NCBI GenBank assembly: GCA_041396845.1
Contig: JAWKXU010000001.1
Location: 124,001-188,000, forward strand
Length of the DNA stretch: 64,000 nucleotides
Source: JAWKXU01 sp020446465
GTDB lineage: Bacteria > Pseudomonadota > Alphaproteobacteria > Sphingomonadales > Sphingomonadaceae
Reading direction: 5' to 3'
This document shows positions 52,276-61,835 of the stretch, one piece after another. Below the pieces are notes generated by a model. That model was not told the DNA's origin. It searched no databases and saw only the letters and a program-made list of their open reading frames with translations. Position numbers and translations under genes: made by a program. The first letter of the stretch is position 1. Each line of letters opens with the position of its first letter.

Positions 52276-53095
52276 GGGCCTGTTAACACTTAATCATATC
52301 GATGATGAGGGCGAAGTTGAGGAAAGCCCTGAACATGAGGTCAAGCTTTTCGAAGCGGGAGAAGATGCGTCGATACCCTTTGAGCCGCCGGAACAGACGT
52401 TCGACCTCGTTGCGCCGCTTGTAGAGGTTGCGGTCATATTCCCAGGGTTCCTTGCGGTTGGACTTGGGCGGCACGACGGGGGCGAAGCCAAGATCAAGGA
52501 CCAGTTGCCGGGTCTCGTCACCCTCGTAAGCGCGATCCATCAGCATAGGCAGGCCGCGTGGAGGATTTTTCCAGTTCTCCAGCAAGGTGCGACCCTCTGG
52601 TGCGTCATGCGCCTGCCCGCCCGACAGGCTGAAGGTCAGGGCTGTTCGCGCATCTGCGGCAACCAGATGAACCTTGGTGTTCCATCCGCCCCGGGATTTT
52701 CCAATGGCTTGAGGCCCCTTTTTTTCGGCGCCCCGGTGCCGTCCGGGTGAACCTTGATCGAGGTGCTGTCGAGGCCGAGGCATTCGATCCTGATCCGGAT
52801 CAGCCTATGCTCCTGCAGGGCTTCAAACAGCCGGTCGAGCACCCCGGCATCTGCCCAGCGCCGCAAGCGGGTGTAGATTGTGTGCCAGTTGCCGAAGCGA
52901 GGCGGCAAGGCGCGCCATTTGCAACCGTTCTCGGCGATATAGAGTACCGCGTTGATCATCGTCAGGTTCGAAATCCGCACATTGCCACGTTGAACCGGCA
53001 AATACCCACGGATCACTTCATACTGCGCTTCGCTTATTCCATTCATTACAAATGGTTAGACGATTACTATTGTCATGTATAGTGTTAACAGGCCC
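52276..53095 (-). mobile_element. IS5-family element, copy A
   Basis: An 820-bp element between TA dinucleotides with ends GGGCCTGTTAACACT and AGTGTTAACAGGCCC. It carries two overlapping transposase frames. It abuts copy B directly, sharing the TA at 53096-53097. Confidence 0.9.
52283..53046 (-). CDS. IS5-family transposase of copy A (orfA plus orfB by frameshift)
   Basis: OrfA (53046-52636) holds the helix-turn-helix and first catalytic Asp (CLGLDSTSIKVHPDG). OrfB (open from 52783 to 52283) holds DRAYEGDE and the glutamate helix RRNEVERLFRRLKGYRRI. The frames overlap at a run of seven A before GGGGCC near 52715 (minus strand), a typical -1 slippage site, after which GKSRGGWNTKVHLVAAD follows in the second frame. 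All DDE parts are present, so this copy may be active. Confidence 0.85.
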
Positions 53096-53097
53096 TA

Positions 53098-53917
53098 GGG
53101 CGTGTTAACACTTAATCATATCGGCGATGAGGGCGAAATTGAGGAAGGCCCTGAACATGATGTCGAGTTTGTCGAAGCGGGAGAAGATGCGACGATAGCC
53201 CTTGAGCCTACGAAACAGGCGTTCGACTTCGTTGCGCCGTTTGTAGAGATCGCGATCGTAGTTCCAGGGGTGTTTCCGGTTGGATTTGGGTGGCACGACG
53301 GGGACAAAGCCGAGATCAAGAACCAGTTGCCGGGTTTCATCACCCTCGTAAGCGCGATCCATCAGCATGGGCAGGCCGTGCGGAGGATTTTTCCAGCCCT
53401 CCAGCAAGGCACGGCCCTCTGGCGCGTCATGAGCCTGTCCGCCCGACAGGTTGAAGGTCAGGGCCGTTCGTTCATTCGTGGCAACCAGATGAACCTTGGT
53501 GTTCCATCCGCCGCGAGACTTGCCGATGGCATGAGGCCCCTTTTTTGGGCCGCACCCGTACCATCGGGGTGGGCCTTCACGCTGGTACTGTCGAGGCCAA
53601 GGTACTTAATCTTGATGCGGATCAGTCGATGCTCCTGCAAGGCTGCGAACAAGCGGTCCAGTACGCCTGCCTCCGCCCAGCGCTTCAGTCGCGTGTAGAT
53701 CGTGTGCCAATTGCCGAATTCTTTCGGCAGCGCGCGCCATTTGCAGCCATTCTCGGTGATATAGAGCACCGCGTTGATCATCGTCAGGTTCGAAATCCGC
53801 ACATTGCCGCGTTGAACCGGCAAATACCCACGGATAACTTCATACTGCGCTTCACTTATTCCATTCATTACAGATGGTTAGACAATATCCATCGTCATGT
53901 ATAGTGTTAACGCGCCC
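53098..53917 (-). mobile_element. IS5-family element, copy B
   Basis: An 820-bp element with ends GGGCGTGTTAACACT and AGTGTTAACGCGCCC, flanked by TA on both sides. Ends and coding sequence differ at many positions from copy A but nearly match the fragment at 9141, so two related IS types are present. Confidence 0.9.
53105..53868 (-). CDS. IS5-family transposase of copy B (orfA plus orfB by frameshift)
   Basis: OrfA (53868-53458, from MNGISEAQYEVIRGYLP) has YLGLDSTSVKAHPDG. The second frame, without an ATG of its own, runs through AIGKSRGGWNTKVHLVATNE, SGGQAHDAPEGRALLEGW, DRAYEGDE and RRNEVERLFRRLKGYRRI to 53105. The switch is at AAAAAAGGGGCC near 53540 on the minus strand. The complete DDE set implies possible activity and a source for the 9141 fragment. 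Confidence 0.85.
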
Positions 53918-54134
53918 TAGTTGAATCCTGAATTATTTTTGAAATCTATGCTAAACATAAAATGTATGTCAAGCGCTATTGCGAACCGCAAACATTCTTT
54001 GCCTTCCGCGATCAAACTTGGATCGTAGCGCCGAGGGCTAGCTCACTATGACAGGTTTTAAATTGGCAGAATTTTACTTGCTTGCTAGGGTTCGACCTGA
54101 CACGGCTTCATTGGTCATCTTATGAGCCTGTCGT

Positions 54135-54429
54135 TTGATCAACCAAGGAGCGAACGGCAATGGTTGCGATGAATCCCCCGCGACGAACACTGACGCGAAG
54201 CAGACCGACAACGGAATAGTGACCCTCGAACAACTCGCCTGCGAGATGAAAATGACAGCGTGGGATGCCCGAATGCTGCTGCGCCTCGCTGCGAAGCAGA
54301 TGAAGCTCTATCCGGCCTTGGACAAAGAGCACATACCGCGCCAGCCGTGGTCAAGGCCCTTTCCAGAAGCGAGGAATCGGTGCGTGACCGCGCCCGCCAA
54401 GACGGCATCAAGCTTGCCAAGCTGCGCTG
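54135..54429 (+). pseudogene. Two fused remnants of small accessory genes
   Basis: One frame from 54135 reads NGIVTLEQLACEMKMTAWDA and RMLLRLAAKQMKLYPALDKE, resembling a small island-borne hypothetical. Near 54340 the coding impression passes to another frame, HTAPAVVKALSRSEESVRDR then ARQDGIKLAKLR-stop, like the C-terminus of a helix-turn-helix-containing hypothetical. Neither is complete. They may mark the right edge of the accessory block. Confidence 0.45.
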
Positions 54430-54448
54430 AACCCTTGTGTCGATAGCG

Positions 54449-55624
54449 ATGACCGAATTCTTCGATACGATAATTCTGGGTGCCGGGGCTGCCGGGCTGA
54501 TGTGCGCTGCTGAAGCCGGGCGGCGAGGGCGACGCATAGTTGTAATCGAGAAGGCGGAGCGGCCAGGGAAAAAGATCCTGATTTCGGGCGGGGGACGCTG
54601 TAACTTCACGAATCTGCACACAGCGCCTGAGAATTATCTTTCGGCCAATCGGCACTTCGCCAAGTCCGCACTCAGCCGTTACACGCCACAGGATTTCCTT
54701 GGCCTGGTCAAAGCCCATGGCATCGCCTGGCACGAAAAAACGCTCGGCCAGCTATTCTGTGACGGATCCGCAAGGCAGATTCTCGACATGCTGCTAGACG
54801 AAGTGGCGCGGGCCGACGGCCACGTTGTTTGCGGTCAGAAGATAGCAGACGTCTCGCATAGCGATGGCCGGTTTCGCGTGACCACTCAGGATCGCGTTTT
54901 CGAAGGCAATGCGCTCGTCATAGCAACTGGTGGCCCTTCGATCCCGAAAATGGGTGCTACCGGCTATGCCTATGAACTCGCCCGGCAATTCGGCCTCAAG
55001 ATTGTTGAACCGCGCCCTGCCCTGGTTCCGCTTACGCTGGGCGGCGAGGATGCCTTGTTCCGCGATTTGTCAGGCGTCTCAGCCGAAGTAGTGGCCAGCG
55101 CCGGGAAGGTTGCTTTCCGCGAAGCTGCTCTGTTCACTCATCGCGGACTTTCGGGTCCAGCGATCTTGCAGGTTTCCTCCTATTGGCGGAATGGAGAGCC
55201 GGTGGACATCGATTTCCTGCCCGGCGAGGAGGATGACTGGCTCGTCGCAAAAAAACGGGCTGCCTCGCGCCAAACCCTCCGCTCAGTTCTGAAGGACAGG
55301 CTGCCAGACCGTCTTGCCGCGGCACTGGCAGATCGTGTCGATCTGCCCGACATGCTCGCCAACACGGCGGATGCAAAATTACGCCAGGCACAGAAAAGAC
55401 TTTCCCGGTGGCGTTTCCTGCCTAACGGCACCGAGGGCTTCGCCAAGGCGGAAGTAACCGTTGGCGGCATCAGCACCGCGGAACTTTCCTCGAAAACAAT
55501 GGAAGCCAAACGCGTTCCGGGTCTGTATGTGATCGGCGAAGCTGTCGATGTTACGGGCTGGCTGGGCGGTTACAATTTCCAGTGGGCCTGGGCCAGCGGC
55601 TGGGCTGCAGCCCAATCCATCTGA
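54449..55624 (+). CDS. HI0933-family flavoprotein (BaiN/RdsA-like)
   Basis: The 391-residue FAD protein has DTIILGAGAAGLMCAAEAGR, the family hallmark GKKILISGGGRCNFTNL, GNALVIATGGPSIPKMGATG, LFTHRGLSGPAILQVSSYW and the C-terminal ELSSKTMEAKRVPGLYVIGE, GGYNFQWAWASG. Members are thought to reduce double bonds using NAD(P)H; the substrate here is unknown. An alternative start at 54437 (GTG) adds four residues. Confidence 0.88.
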   Translation: MTEFFDTIILGAGAAGLMCAAEAGRRGRRIVVIEKAERPGKKILISGGGRCNFTNLHTAPENYLSANRHFAKSALSRYTPQDFLGLVKAHGIAWHEKTLGQLFCDGSARQILDMLLDEVARADGHVVCGQKIADVSHSDGRFRVTTQDRVFEGNALVIATGGPSIPKMGATGYAYELARQFGLKIVEPRPALVPLTLGGEDALFRDLSGVSAEVVASAGKVAFREAALFTHRGLSGPAILQVSSYWRNGEPVDIDFLPGEEDDWLVAKKRAASRQTLRSVLKDRLPDRLAAALADRVDLPDMLANTADAKLRQAQKRLSRWRFLPNGTEGFAKAEVTVGGISTAELSSKTMEAKRVPGLYVIGEAVDVTGWLGGYNFQWAWASGWAAAQSI

Positions 55625-56031
55625 TTGCTGCGTGCCGCGCAATTTCGCGCGCCAACCATTTTTTGTGAGTTCATTGACCGTTTCAAACCTCCCGCCGTTT
55701 CTCGGCGAAGCAACGGCCACTGCATCGTGATCACATCAGACATTCTTCTGGCCGATAGTCGTCTAAAATCGGGTGCAACGCTGATCGCGACGACAGGAAA
55801 ACTTTTTACGCCGCTTCGATTGCCAGCGCCACCGCGGTCATAGCGATCATGAACGACTTGCGTGTTGCGGTGATCAGACCGGAGGGCCAGCGTGGTTCAG
55901 CAATGTGGATCGGTCAAGATTCCTTCAGGTCTTCGACACCGAATTGGTGCGGATGCACACCCGCCAACTTCTTCACCACAGTCTGCGGCGGTGATTATGG
56001 ATAGATTGTCCTTTCCTGAACAATTGAACAA
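55625..56031. other. Non-coding stretch, no supported gene
   Basis: About 400 bp between convergent genes. I see only short frames without family features, and no clear terminator hairpin. Confidence 0.4.
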
Positions 56032-56322
56032 TCAGGCCGGTAAGGCATCAAAGAATCGTACAGATGGCGGTTCGGAGCACAGTTGCACGGCACGGTCGAT
56101 GTCACCGCGTTCAACACGCCAAGCGACGTAAGCGTTATAATGCTCACGGGAAGCCCATTGTTCGACGCAAAGTACGCCGTCATCGTCGCTGTTGCCGAAC
56201 GCCTCGATCGAGAGGCATCCGTCAAAGCCCCGGGTGACGGGAAAAAACTCTTCAAGGAGTTCGCATAGTGCTCCACGATTGCCAGGTTTTTCCTTCAGTT
56301 CAAAAATCACGGTGCAGGGCAT
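56032..56322 (-). CDS. ABM-domain (antibiotic biosynthesis monooxygenase-like) protein
   Basis: The 96-residue ferredoxin-like-fold protein shows the ABM layout: VIFELKEKPGNRGALCELLE, EEFFPVTRGFDGCLSIEAFG, VLCVEQWASREHYNAYVAWR. Family members are small cofactor-free monooxygenases or stress-type dimers. It is the last gene of the minus-strand group headed by the TonB receptor, 21 bp after the 170-aa gene. Confidence 0.8.
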   Translation of the reverse strand: MPCTVIFELKEKPGNRGALCELLEEFFPVTRGFDGCLSIEAFGNSDDDGVLCVEQWASREHYNAYVAWRVERGDIDRAVQLCSEPPSVRFFDALPA

Positions 56323-56343
56323 CGTCTTTCTCCTTTTAGCACA

Positions 56344-56856
56344 TCATAACCATTTTTCGGGCGGCAGAGCGTCTGGATCTGTTTCAAACCCGAACGGAGC
56401 ACACCATTTGCGGGCCTGCAGAATGATATTTTCGCTCCGTTGCAGGATCATCGTTTCCAGTGCTTGCTGGCAGGCCATACCAACTGTGCGGCTGGATAAT
56501 AACGCCAATGCTTCGCGTAGATTTGCGTTCGCCTCTTCATAGTCAGGCAGATCCGCTTCAGGATTTTGCAGAAGAATTGTGCCATCCTGAACAAGAGATG
56601 AGAGCCTTTCGGCTGCATCGGCCGGTTCGGAACCGACCAAAGAGACTGCATCTTTCGCGAGGTCCAGGTAAGACTGTAATTCCATTCGGTAATATCGGCG
56701 TGCCTCTGGCAGCCGCGTTTTCACGAAATCGAGGGTAGCGATAGCGAGGTGAAGTTGCTCCAACACATGCTTCTCAGCGCCTTCCAGCGAAGGCGCAACT
56801 ATTTCTCGAAGCGCACGAAGTGATACCTGTAACTGGATGTCAAAATTCTTGATCAT
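56344..56856 (-). CDS. Unknown 170-aa helical protein next to kinase-like gene
   Basis: A 170-residue, all-helical, cytoplasmic protein (IKNFDIQLQVSLRALREIVA, RYYRMELQSYLDLAKDAVSL, ALETMILQRSENIILQARKW). I recognise no domain. It overlaps the APH-like gene by 4 bp, so the two are probably made together and may interact. Confidence 0.7.
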   Translation of the reverse strand: MIKNFDIQLQVSLRALREIVAPSLEGAEKHVLEQLHLAIATLDFVKTRLPEARRYYRMELQSYLDLAKDAVSLVGSEPADAAERLSSLVQDGTILLQNPEADLPDYEEANANLREALALLSSRTVGMACQQALETMILQRSENIILQARKWCAPFGFETDPDALPPEKWL

Positions 56857-58091
56857 TCCGCGCCCCGTAGAAAATAGTCTCGCAAGTCGGAGAGCGCCAC
56901 ATAGCCAAGTCCGGACACATAGTTGACGAGAACATCCTGGTGAGTGCCTGAAAGTTGCGATGCCCGAGTGGAAGCGCCAAGGAGTAGTACGACAATCAGG
57001 TAGCGATTATAGACATTGAAATAATGAATCCGCGCCGGATCCACCTTCAGCCCCGATGCCTTCTCATAGGCAGCGTAGAAAGCGTCGGACGGCATCATGC
57101 CTGAAGCGAGCGGCGTTATGCCGTCTTCCGCTATATGCTGAAATGTCGGCAGGGTGGCGTAAGTCAGATCCTGATGCCTGTCTCCCAGCGTTGCGCCCTC
57201 CCAGTCCAGCCACGCCGTGATGCGACCATTGTCCTCGTCGAACAAAAAATTGCCGCTACGATAATCGCCGTGAACTATAGAAACCCTGTCAAGCGCAGGC
57301 GCATTCGTTATTAGCCAACGATAGACGATCTCCATGACCGGCTCTTCTTCGATCCGGTCCTCCTCCCAAACCCGCCGCGCGGCGTTGACCTGCCTGATAA
57401 TCGATGCGTTGGAACCGACTTCTGGTCGTTCGAAATGCTCCATCATGGGGAGGGAAGGGACATTCATCGTATGCAAGCTGGCAAGAAGTTCAACAAAATG
57501 CGGAGCCAATCTGGCTCGCAGCCTGGGGCCATAATTCTGACCAAGCCCGGATACCTTTCCGGCATCATATGAAGGCTTGGCTGTGCCGGAAGCAAAACTG
57601 TAAACCATGGCGGGGTAGGGTAAAAAAGAACCCTCGGCATCGACCCAGTAAGGCTCTGGTGCAGGTATGACACCTCGCACTGCCTGAAGCACTTCATACT
57701 CCCTGACCCGGCTTGATTCGGTAACCGAAGCGGCAGGCTCCATCCGCAGCACCATCGTGTCGCAAATTTCGTCGCCCTGCTCGCCTGACGGGCCACGCCA
57801 ATGCAGATCAAACAAAATCTGGAGCTTCGAGGCGCCGCCTGAAAGCCATCGCGCATTGTCCAGCCGGACAACATAGCCAAGTTCGCTCTCGATCAGTTTT
57901 TTCGCACCATCGGCAAGTATGTCGACGGTGACGCCAGCGTATCCTGCAGACGCCAGTCTGCGTTGCATCTTGCGGGTGTAGACTCTGTCGATTTCCGCTT
58001 CGGTGGGATAACGCGCGCGGATATTACGCATGACGGACTCTGTTGGTCGCCTGCGATCCGCCTCACAGATCGTCTCATACTCGCCTGCCAT
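56853..58091 (-). CDS. APH-type phosphotransferase family protein
   Basis: The 412-residue protein has a kinase-like fold: nucleotide-lobe segment SGGASKLQILFDL, catalytic Brenner motif SIVHGDYRSGNFLFDED and metal-binding WLDWEGATLGDRHQDL. In degradative clusters such proteins are thought to phosphorylate small hydroxylated substrates rather than antibiotics. ATG 58091 is preceded by AAGGGG; ATG 58100 is an alternative. It lies between the DUF7064/7065-like gene and the unknown 170-aa gene on one strand. Confidence 0.85.
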   Translation of the reverse strand: MAGEYETICEADRRRPTESVMRNIRARYPTEAEIDRVYTRKMQRRLASAGYAGVTVDILADGAKKLIESELGYVVRLDNARWLSGGASKLQILFDLHWRGPSGEQGDEICDTMVLRMEPAASVTESSRVREYEVLQAVRGVIPAPEPYWVDAEGSFLPYPAMVYSFASGTAKPSYDAGKVSGLGQNYGPRLRARLAPHFVELLASLHTMNVPSLPMMEHFERPEVGSNASIIRQVNAARRVWEEDRIEEEPVMEIVYRWLITNAPALDRVSIVHGDYRSGNFLFDEDNGRITAWLDWEGATLGDRHQDLTYATLPTFQHIAEDGITPLASGMMPSDAFYAAYEKASGLKVDPARIHYFNVYNRYLIVVLLLGASTRASQLSGTHQDVLVNYVSGLGYVALSDLRDYFLRGAE

Positions 58092-58134
58092 GGACACCAT
58101 CCCCTTCAGGAACCCGCGCTTTTCAGATCGCTGA

Positions 58135-59106
58135 TTAATTGTAGAGTTCGTCAGCCATGCTGAGCGAGAGGTGATATTGCCCCACGAAATCAGCGATATG
58201 GCTGTATCCGACCCGATTCCCGGCTTCCCAGCGCATCAGGCATTGATAACCGGCACTTGACGGGTTGAAATTATACCACGGGCCTGCCGCGACAGTAGTT
58301 CCGCGCGCTTCGTAGACATTGCCCGCGATATCCTCAAAACGCACATGAGCGCTGGTAACCAACATATCTGAACGCTTTGCGGTCATTTCAGCCGAGACGA
58401 GAGGCCGGCGTTCGCCGTTTTCCAGGACATAACCATATTTGAAGGGGCCGTAGCGAACCTCGCGATCTTCAAAATCAAGCCCCAAGACCAGGAATGCACC
58501 CAAACCGCCTCCCAGTTCGACATGCACCCAGCTGGCCCCCTTGTTGCCCCAGTCGTTGCGCGGGCCCCAACTCTTGTTGACGCCTTCGATAACGTCGACT
58601 GCATACGTCTTGTCACGCAGGCGAAGTTGCCCCCTTACCCGGCCCTTGCCTTCGAGATGACCATTATTCCAGCCGTCATAACCATCGACCTCGCTGCCTG
58701 CAGCCTGAGGTACCTGATTCGGATCGCGCGCATCCGTAGGGTCGCACACGGCTTCGTAAGTCAGATCGAGCGAACATATCCCATCGCGGGACTCGTAATG
58801 ATATTCAAGATTGCGCTCGCTGTGAGCCTTGAAGGTGAGGCCATTCGCAAGTGTAAAATCGGAGAAGTCGTCCGGGCAGCGCAAGTGCATCTGGGAATCA
58901 TTGTGATGCACCTGCCACGGGTGGAAGCACATGCCTTGATGAATTTCGATGGAACTGTGGCACACGCCAAGATTAGGCCGTGTGAGAACGTAAATGTTCC
59001 CACTAATGGCATATTCAGGGACCGAAAAAATGATAAAAAGCGTTTCGGTCCAGGTATCGTCATTTGGGTCGCGTGGGTGGAATTTGTAATCATCGGCGGT
59101 GATCAA
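58135..59106 (-). CDS. DUF7064/DUF7065-like beta-rich protein
   Basis: The 323-residue, beta-rich, Trp/Tyr/His-rich soluble protein (MCFHPWQVHHNDSQMHLRCP, GVNKSWGPRNDWGNKGASWV, FDYEDREVRYGPF-like segments, CLMRWEAGNRVGYSHIADFV). I associate it with the DUF7064/DUF7065 pair, related to AttH/hydroxyneurosporene-hydratase beta-barrels, with low certainty. No signal peptide. It lies between the TonB receptor and the kinase-like gene, so a role in handling the same hydrophobic substrate is possible. Confidence 0.55.
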   Translation of the reverse strand: MITADDYKFHPRDPNDDTWTETLFIIFSVPEYAISGNIYVLTRPNLGVCHSSIEIHQGMCFHPWQVHHNDSQMHLRCPDDFSDFTLANGLTFKAHSERNLEYHYESRDGICSLDLTYEAVCDPTDARDPNQVPQAAGSEVDGYDGWNNGHLEGKGRVRGQLRLRDKTYAVDVIEGVNKSWGPRNDWGNKGASWVHVELGGGLGAFLVLGLDFEDREVRYGPFKYGYVLENGERRPLVSAEMTAKRSDMLVTSAHVRFEDIAGNVYEARGTTVAAGPWYNFNPSSAGYQCLMRWEAGNRVGYSHIADFVGQYHLSLSMADELYN

Positions 59107-59188
59107 GGCATTATCTCCAAAGACTTGGAATTTTTATCACTGCCGGACGCCGAAAGAAAGTTTCCCCGGCGCCCGGTCATTGATGCTG

Positions 59189-61510
59189 TCAGAACTTGTA
59201 GCCGACTTCAAACATATATGTTCGTGGTTCGCCTGGAACGACGACGTTGAGCGCGAACAGGCTCGCGAAGCCGATACCGCCGGTGTAATATCTCTTGTCG
59301 AACGCGTTTTTCACTAGCGCGGCAAATGATAGGCCGCGCTCTTTCTCCTCCAGACCGACGCGGAAGTTTGCAAGGGCATAACCCGAAATCTTGGTGTGGG
59401 GGTTAAGCGATTTGCCTGTCGAACTGAAGTAATTCGATGATTGAGCGTAAAGGTCCCCATGCAGTGTCGCGTCGAAACTTTCGCTTACTGGCACCTTGAT
59501 ATCGGCGAAAATTGCTCCCGACCATTTCGGTGTATCTGGATAAGTATCGAAATTGGCAAAGCTGGTACCGCCGTCGGTTCCCAGAACGGGAACGCGATTG
59601 TCGGTGAACTTGGCGTCCGTATAGTTCACATTTCCGCCCAGTTTTAGCCATTCAGTCGGCTCGATCGTGCCATCCAGTTCGAAGCCTTTGACTTTCGCCT
59701 TCGGCACATTGACAGTGATGCCGGCAAGGCCATCGTAAATAGCGACATAATTGGCGCGCTGAACATTCTTGATCCACATGTTGTAGAGCGCGATATTGAA
59801 GCGTACCGGCATGTCCCCTGCGTAGCCGCGGAATTTCGCGCCGATTTCAGCGTCAGTCGCAACTTCCGGCCGGAATTCTCCACCCGAAACATTGGCAAAA
59901 CCGGGCGTTGGCGGCGCATGGAAATTGAAGCCGCCACTGCGGAAACTGCGCCGCGTGTTGGCGTAAAGTAATAGTTCATTGGTAACCTGGTTCTGAAGGC
60001 CGAAAGTCCAGCTCAACTTCTTGAACGTGTCTTTCTGAGGGGCGATGAAACTACCGTCTTCGTAGAACGGAATCCAGGCGGGGTTGGCGGTAGGAGTATA
60101 TTGATCATCGTCTTCACGAACAAATTTGATCGTTTCGGACGTGTAACGCAGTCCGGCCGTAAACTTGGTGCCAGCCAGCCCCGTGTCGAGCGTGGCCTGC
60201 GCATAACCCGCTTTGGATTTACTGGTGGTGGTCCCTGCGTTAATTTGTGGAGGGGCGCCCAAGCCATTGAGAATGAAGCTGGTATTATGAAGATACTCGC
60301 TTGAATCGGAATAATATCCACCGATCACGAAGTCCAGGCGATCATTGAAAGCCTTGCCAAGCAGCTGCAGTTCTTCCGAATACTGTTTGATCAATCCATC
60401 ACCGCCGAATGCGCCTGTGTCGGCATTGCCACGGCCGTCGATGCCAAACCGGGTGCCATCGAGTTCGCCCGCCTCGAAATATTTGGAACGGACGAAGCCG
60501 AAAACGTTTTTCAGCTGAAGGTTATCGGATAGCTCCATGGTTGAAATATTGGATACGATCCATTTGCGTGTCCGGTGTTTGCTGACTGAATCGACGTCAA
60601 CGACAAACGGACCACGTTCTTTTTGTGCTTCGCCAAAGTCCGCCAGACCAGGGAAATAAACGTTGTCAGGCACAAACGGGTTGCCGGGAACATTATCCGC
60701 AACCGGCACAACATAAGAAACGACGGGGGAAAGACTTGACCCGCCTGCCCGAAAATATTCTACCACAAGCTCATTCGTGAATGGGCCGTTGGGCAGGAGA
60801 GTGAGGCTTGCCCGAAGTCCCTGCCGGTCAATCTTGCCAAGGCGGTTATCATAATAGAGGTTCTTCTGGATGCCGTCACGGCTGCGATGCACGCCTGCTA
60901 TGCGAAGAAGCGCGGTGTCTGGTGCAATCGGTAAATTGATAGCCCCTTCAAGCTGGAAGTCATTGAAGCGGCCAATACGCCCGGTAGCATAGCCGCCCAG
61001 TTCGTCTGTCGGCCTGGCAGTCGTGAACAGCACCGCGCCACCCGTCGCATTGCGTCCGAACAGCGTTCCCTGCGGACCCTTGAGAACCTGGATGGATTGC
61101 AGATCGTAAAATGCGGTTGAACCTGCGCCACCTACCTGCACTTCGTTCACATAAGGAAGGACTGAAGGGAGTGAACTTGTAAAGACATCGACTGTCTGAC
61201 CGCGCAGGGAGAAGTTCAGCTGATTGTCATTCTGGCTCGAACGAACCGTTAGGCCTGGCGCTGCAAACTGCAAGTCACGCTCAGAAGTGATTGCCTGTTT
61301 GGCGAGCGCGTCGCGGGAGATAACCGCAACTGCCACCGGCGTGCGTTCAAGCGACTCGGATTTACGTTGCGCTGTAACAATGATTTCATCAGCACCCGAA
61401 AAATTGTCAGGAGCGCCTTCGTCCTGCGCGAACGCTCCCGTGGGCGCTACGCAAACCGATAAAAGTGAAAGCGCAGAAGTTGCGCGCAAAATCCATTGTG
61501 TCTGCTTCAT
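59189..61510 (-). CDS. TonB-dependent outer-membrane receptor
   Basis: The 773-residue receptor has a signal peptide (MKQTQWILRATSALSLLSVC, cut near FAQ), a TonB-box-like ADEIIVTAQRKSES, a plug domain (VQVLKGPQGTLFGRNATGGA) and a 22-strand-type barrel ending in TYMFEVGYKF with terminal Phe. GGGAGG is 8 bases before ATG 61510; the frame upstream is spurious. Sphingomonads use many such receptors for aromatic or terpenoid uptake. It is divergent from a TetR-type regulator. Confidence 0.92.
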   Translation of the reverse strand: MKQTQWILRATSALSLLSVCVAPTGAFAQDEGAPDNFSGADEIIVTAQRKSESLERTPVAVAVISRDALAKQAITSERDLQFAAPGLTVRSSQNDNQLNFSLRGQTVDVFTSSLPSVLPYVNEVQVGGAGSTAFYDLQSIQVLKGPQGTLFGRNATGGAVLFTTARPTDELGGYATGRIGRFNDFQLEGAINLPIAPDTALLRIAGVHRSRDGIQKNLYYDNRLGKIDRQGLRASLTLLPNGPFTNELVVEYFRAGGSSLSPVVSYVVPVADNVPGNPFVPDNVYFPGLADFGEAQKERGPFVVDVDSVSKHRTRKWIVSNISTMELSDNLQLKNVFGFVRSKYFEAGELDGTRFGIDGRGNADTGAFGGDGLIKQYSEELQLLGKAFNDRLDFVIGGYYSDSSEYLHNTSFILNGLGAPPQINAGTTTSKSKAGYAQATLDTGLAGTKFTAGLRYTSETIKFVREDDDQYTPTANPAWIPFYEDGSFIAPQKDTFKKLSWTFGLQNQVTNELLLYANTRRSFRSGGFNFHAPPTPGFANVSGGEFRPEVATDAEIGAKFRGYAGDMPVRFNIALYNMWIKNVQRANYVAIYDGLAGITVNVPKAKVKGFELDGTIEPTEWLKLGGNVNYTDAKFTDNRVPVLGTDGGTSFANFDTYPDTPKWSGAIFADIKVPVSESFDATLHGDLYAQSSNYFSSTGKSLNPHTKISGYALANFRVGLEEKERGLSFAALVKNAFDKRYYTGGIGFASLFALNVVVPGEPRTYMFEVGYKF

Positions 61511-61666
61511 CAAATTTTCCTCCCAATTATAGTCGCTTTCGCCCCCTGTGGAGCGTGAGCTTTCTTCCCCAAAATTCAGCCAGTGCGCCGGAAAATCAGT
61601 GTGGAGCCGCGCCGAATCTGTCGCTCTGTTTGCATGGCTGGCGAGAGATTGCAAGCCGATCATATG

Positions 61667-61721
61667 TTTTCAATATATTCAACATGACTGCATATACCCT
61701 ATATATCCAGCATATTGAAAA
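61667..61721. promoter_or_regulatory. Candidate regulator operator: spaced inverted repeat
   Basis: TTTTCAATAT (61667-61676) and its exact complement ATATTGAAAA (61712-61721) flank 35 AT-rich bases in the gap between the TonB receptor and the TetR-like gene. Both arms are also close to a CCGATCAT direct repeat (61656, 61722). The arms are 45 bp apart centre to centre, about four DNA turns, which would suit a protein with two DNA-binding domains. Confidence 0.5.
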
Positions 61722-61835
61722 CCGATCATCTGTTATTTCATTTGCCTTGATCGGTCGATTATAGCGATAATGTAACGCTTGCCTGTGCAGGCCGTAGAGA
61801 GTGACGACCGGGATGCGTAATGATAGGGGGCCAAT

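Noticed and set aside
52276..53917. The two adjacent IS5-type elements as a composite transposon
   Set aside because: They are directly abutting with no cargo between them and are different IS variants.
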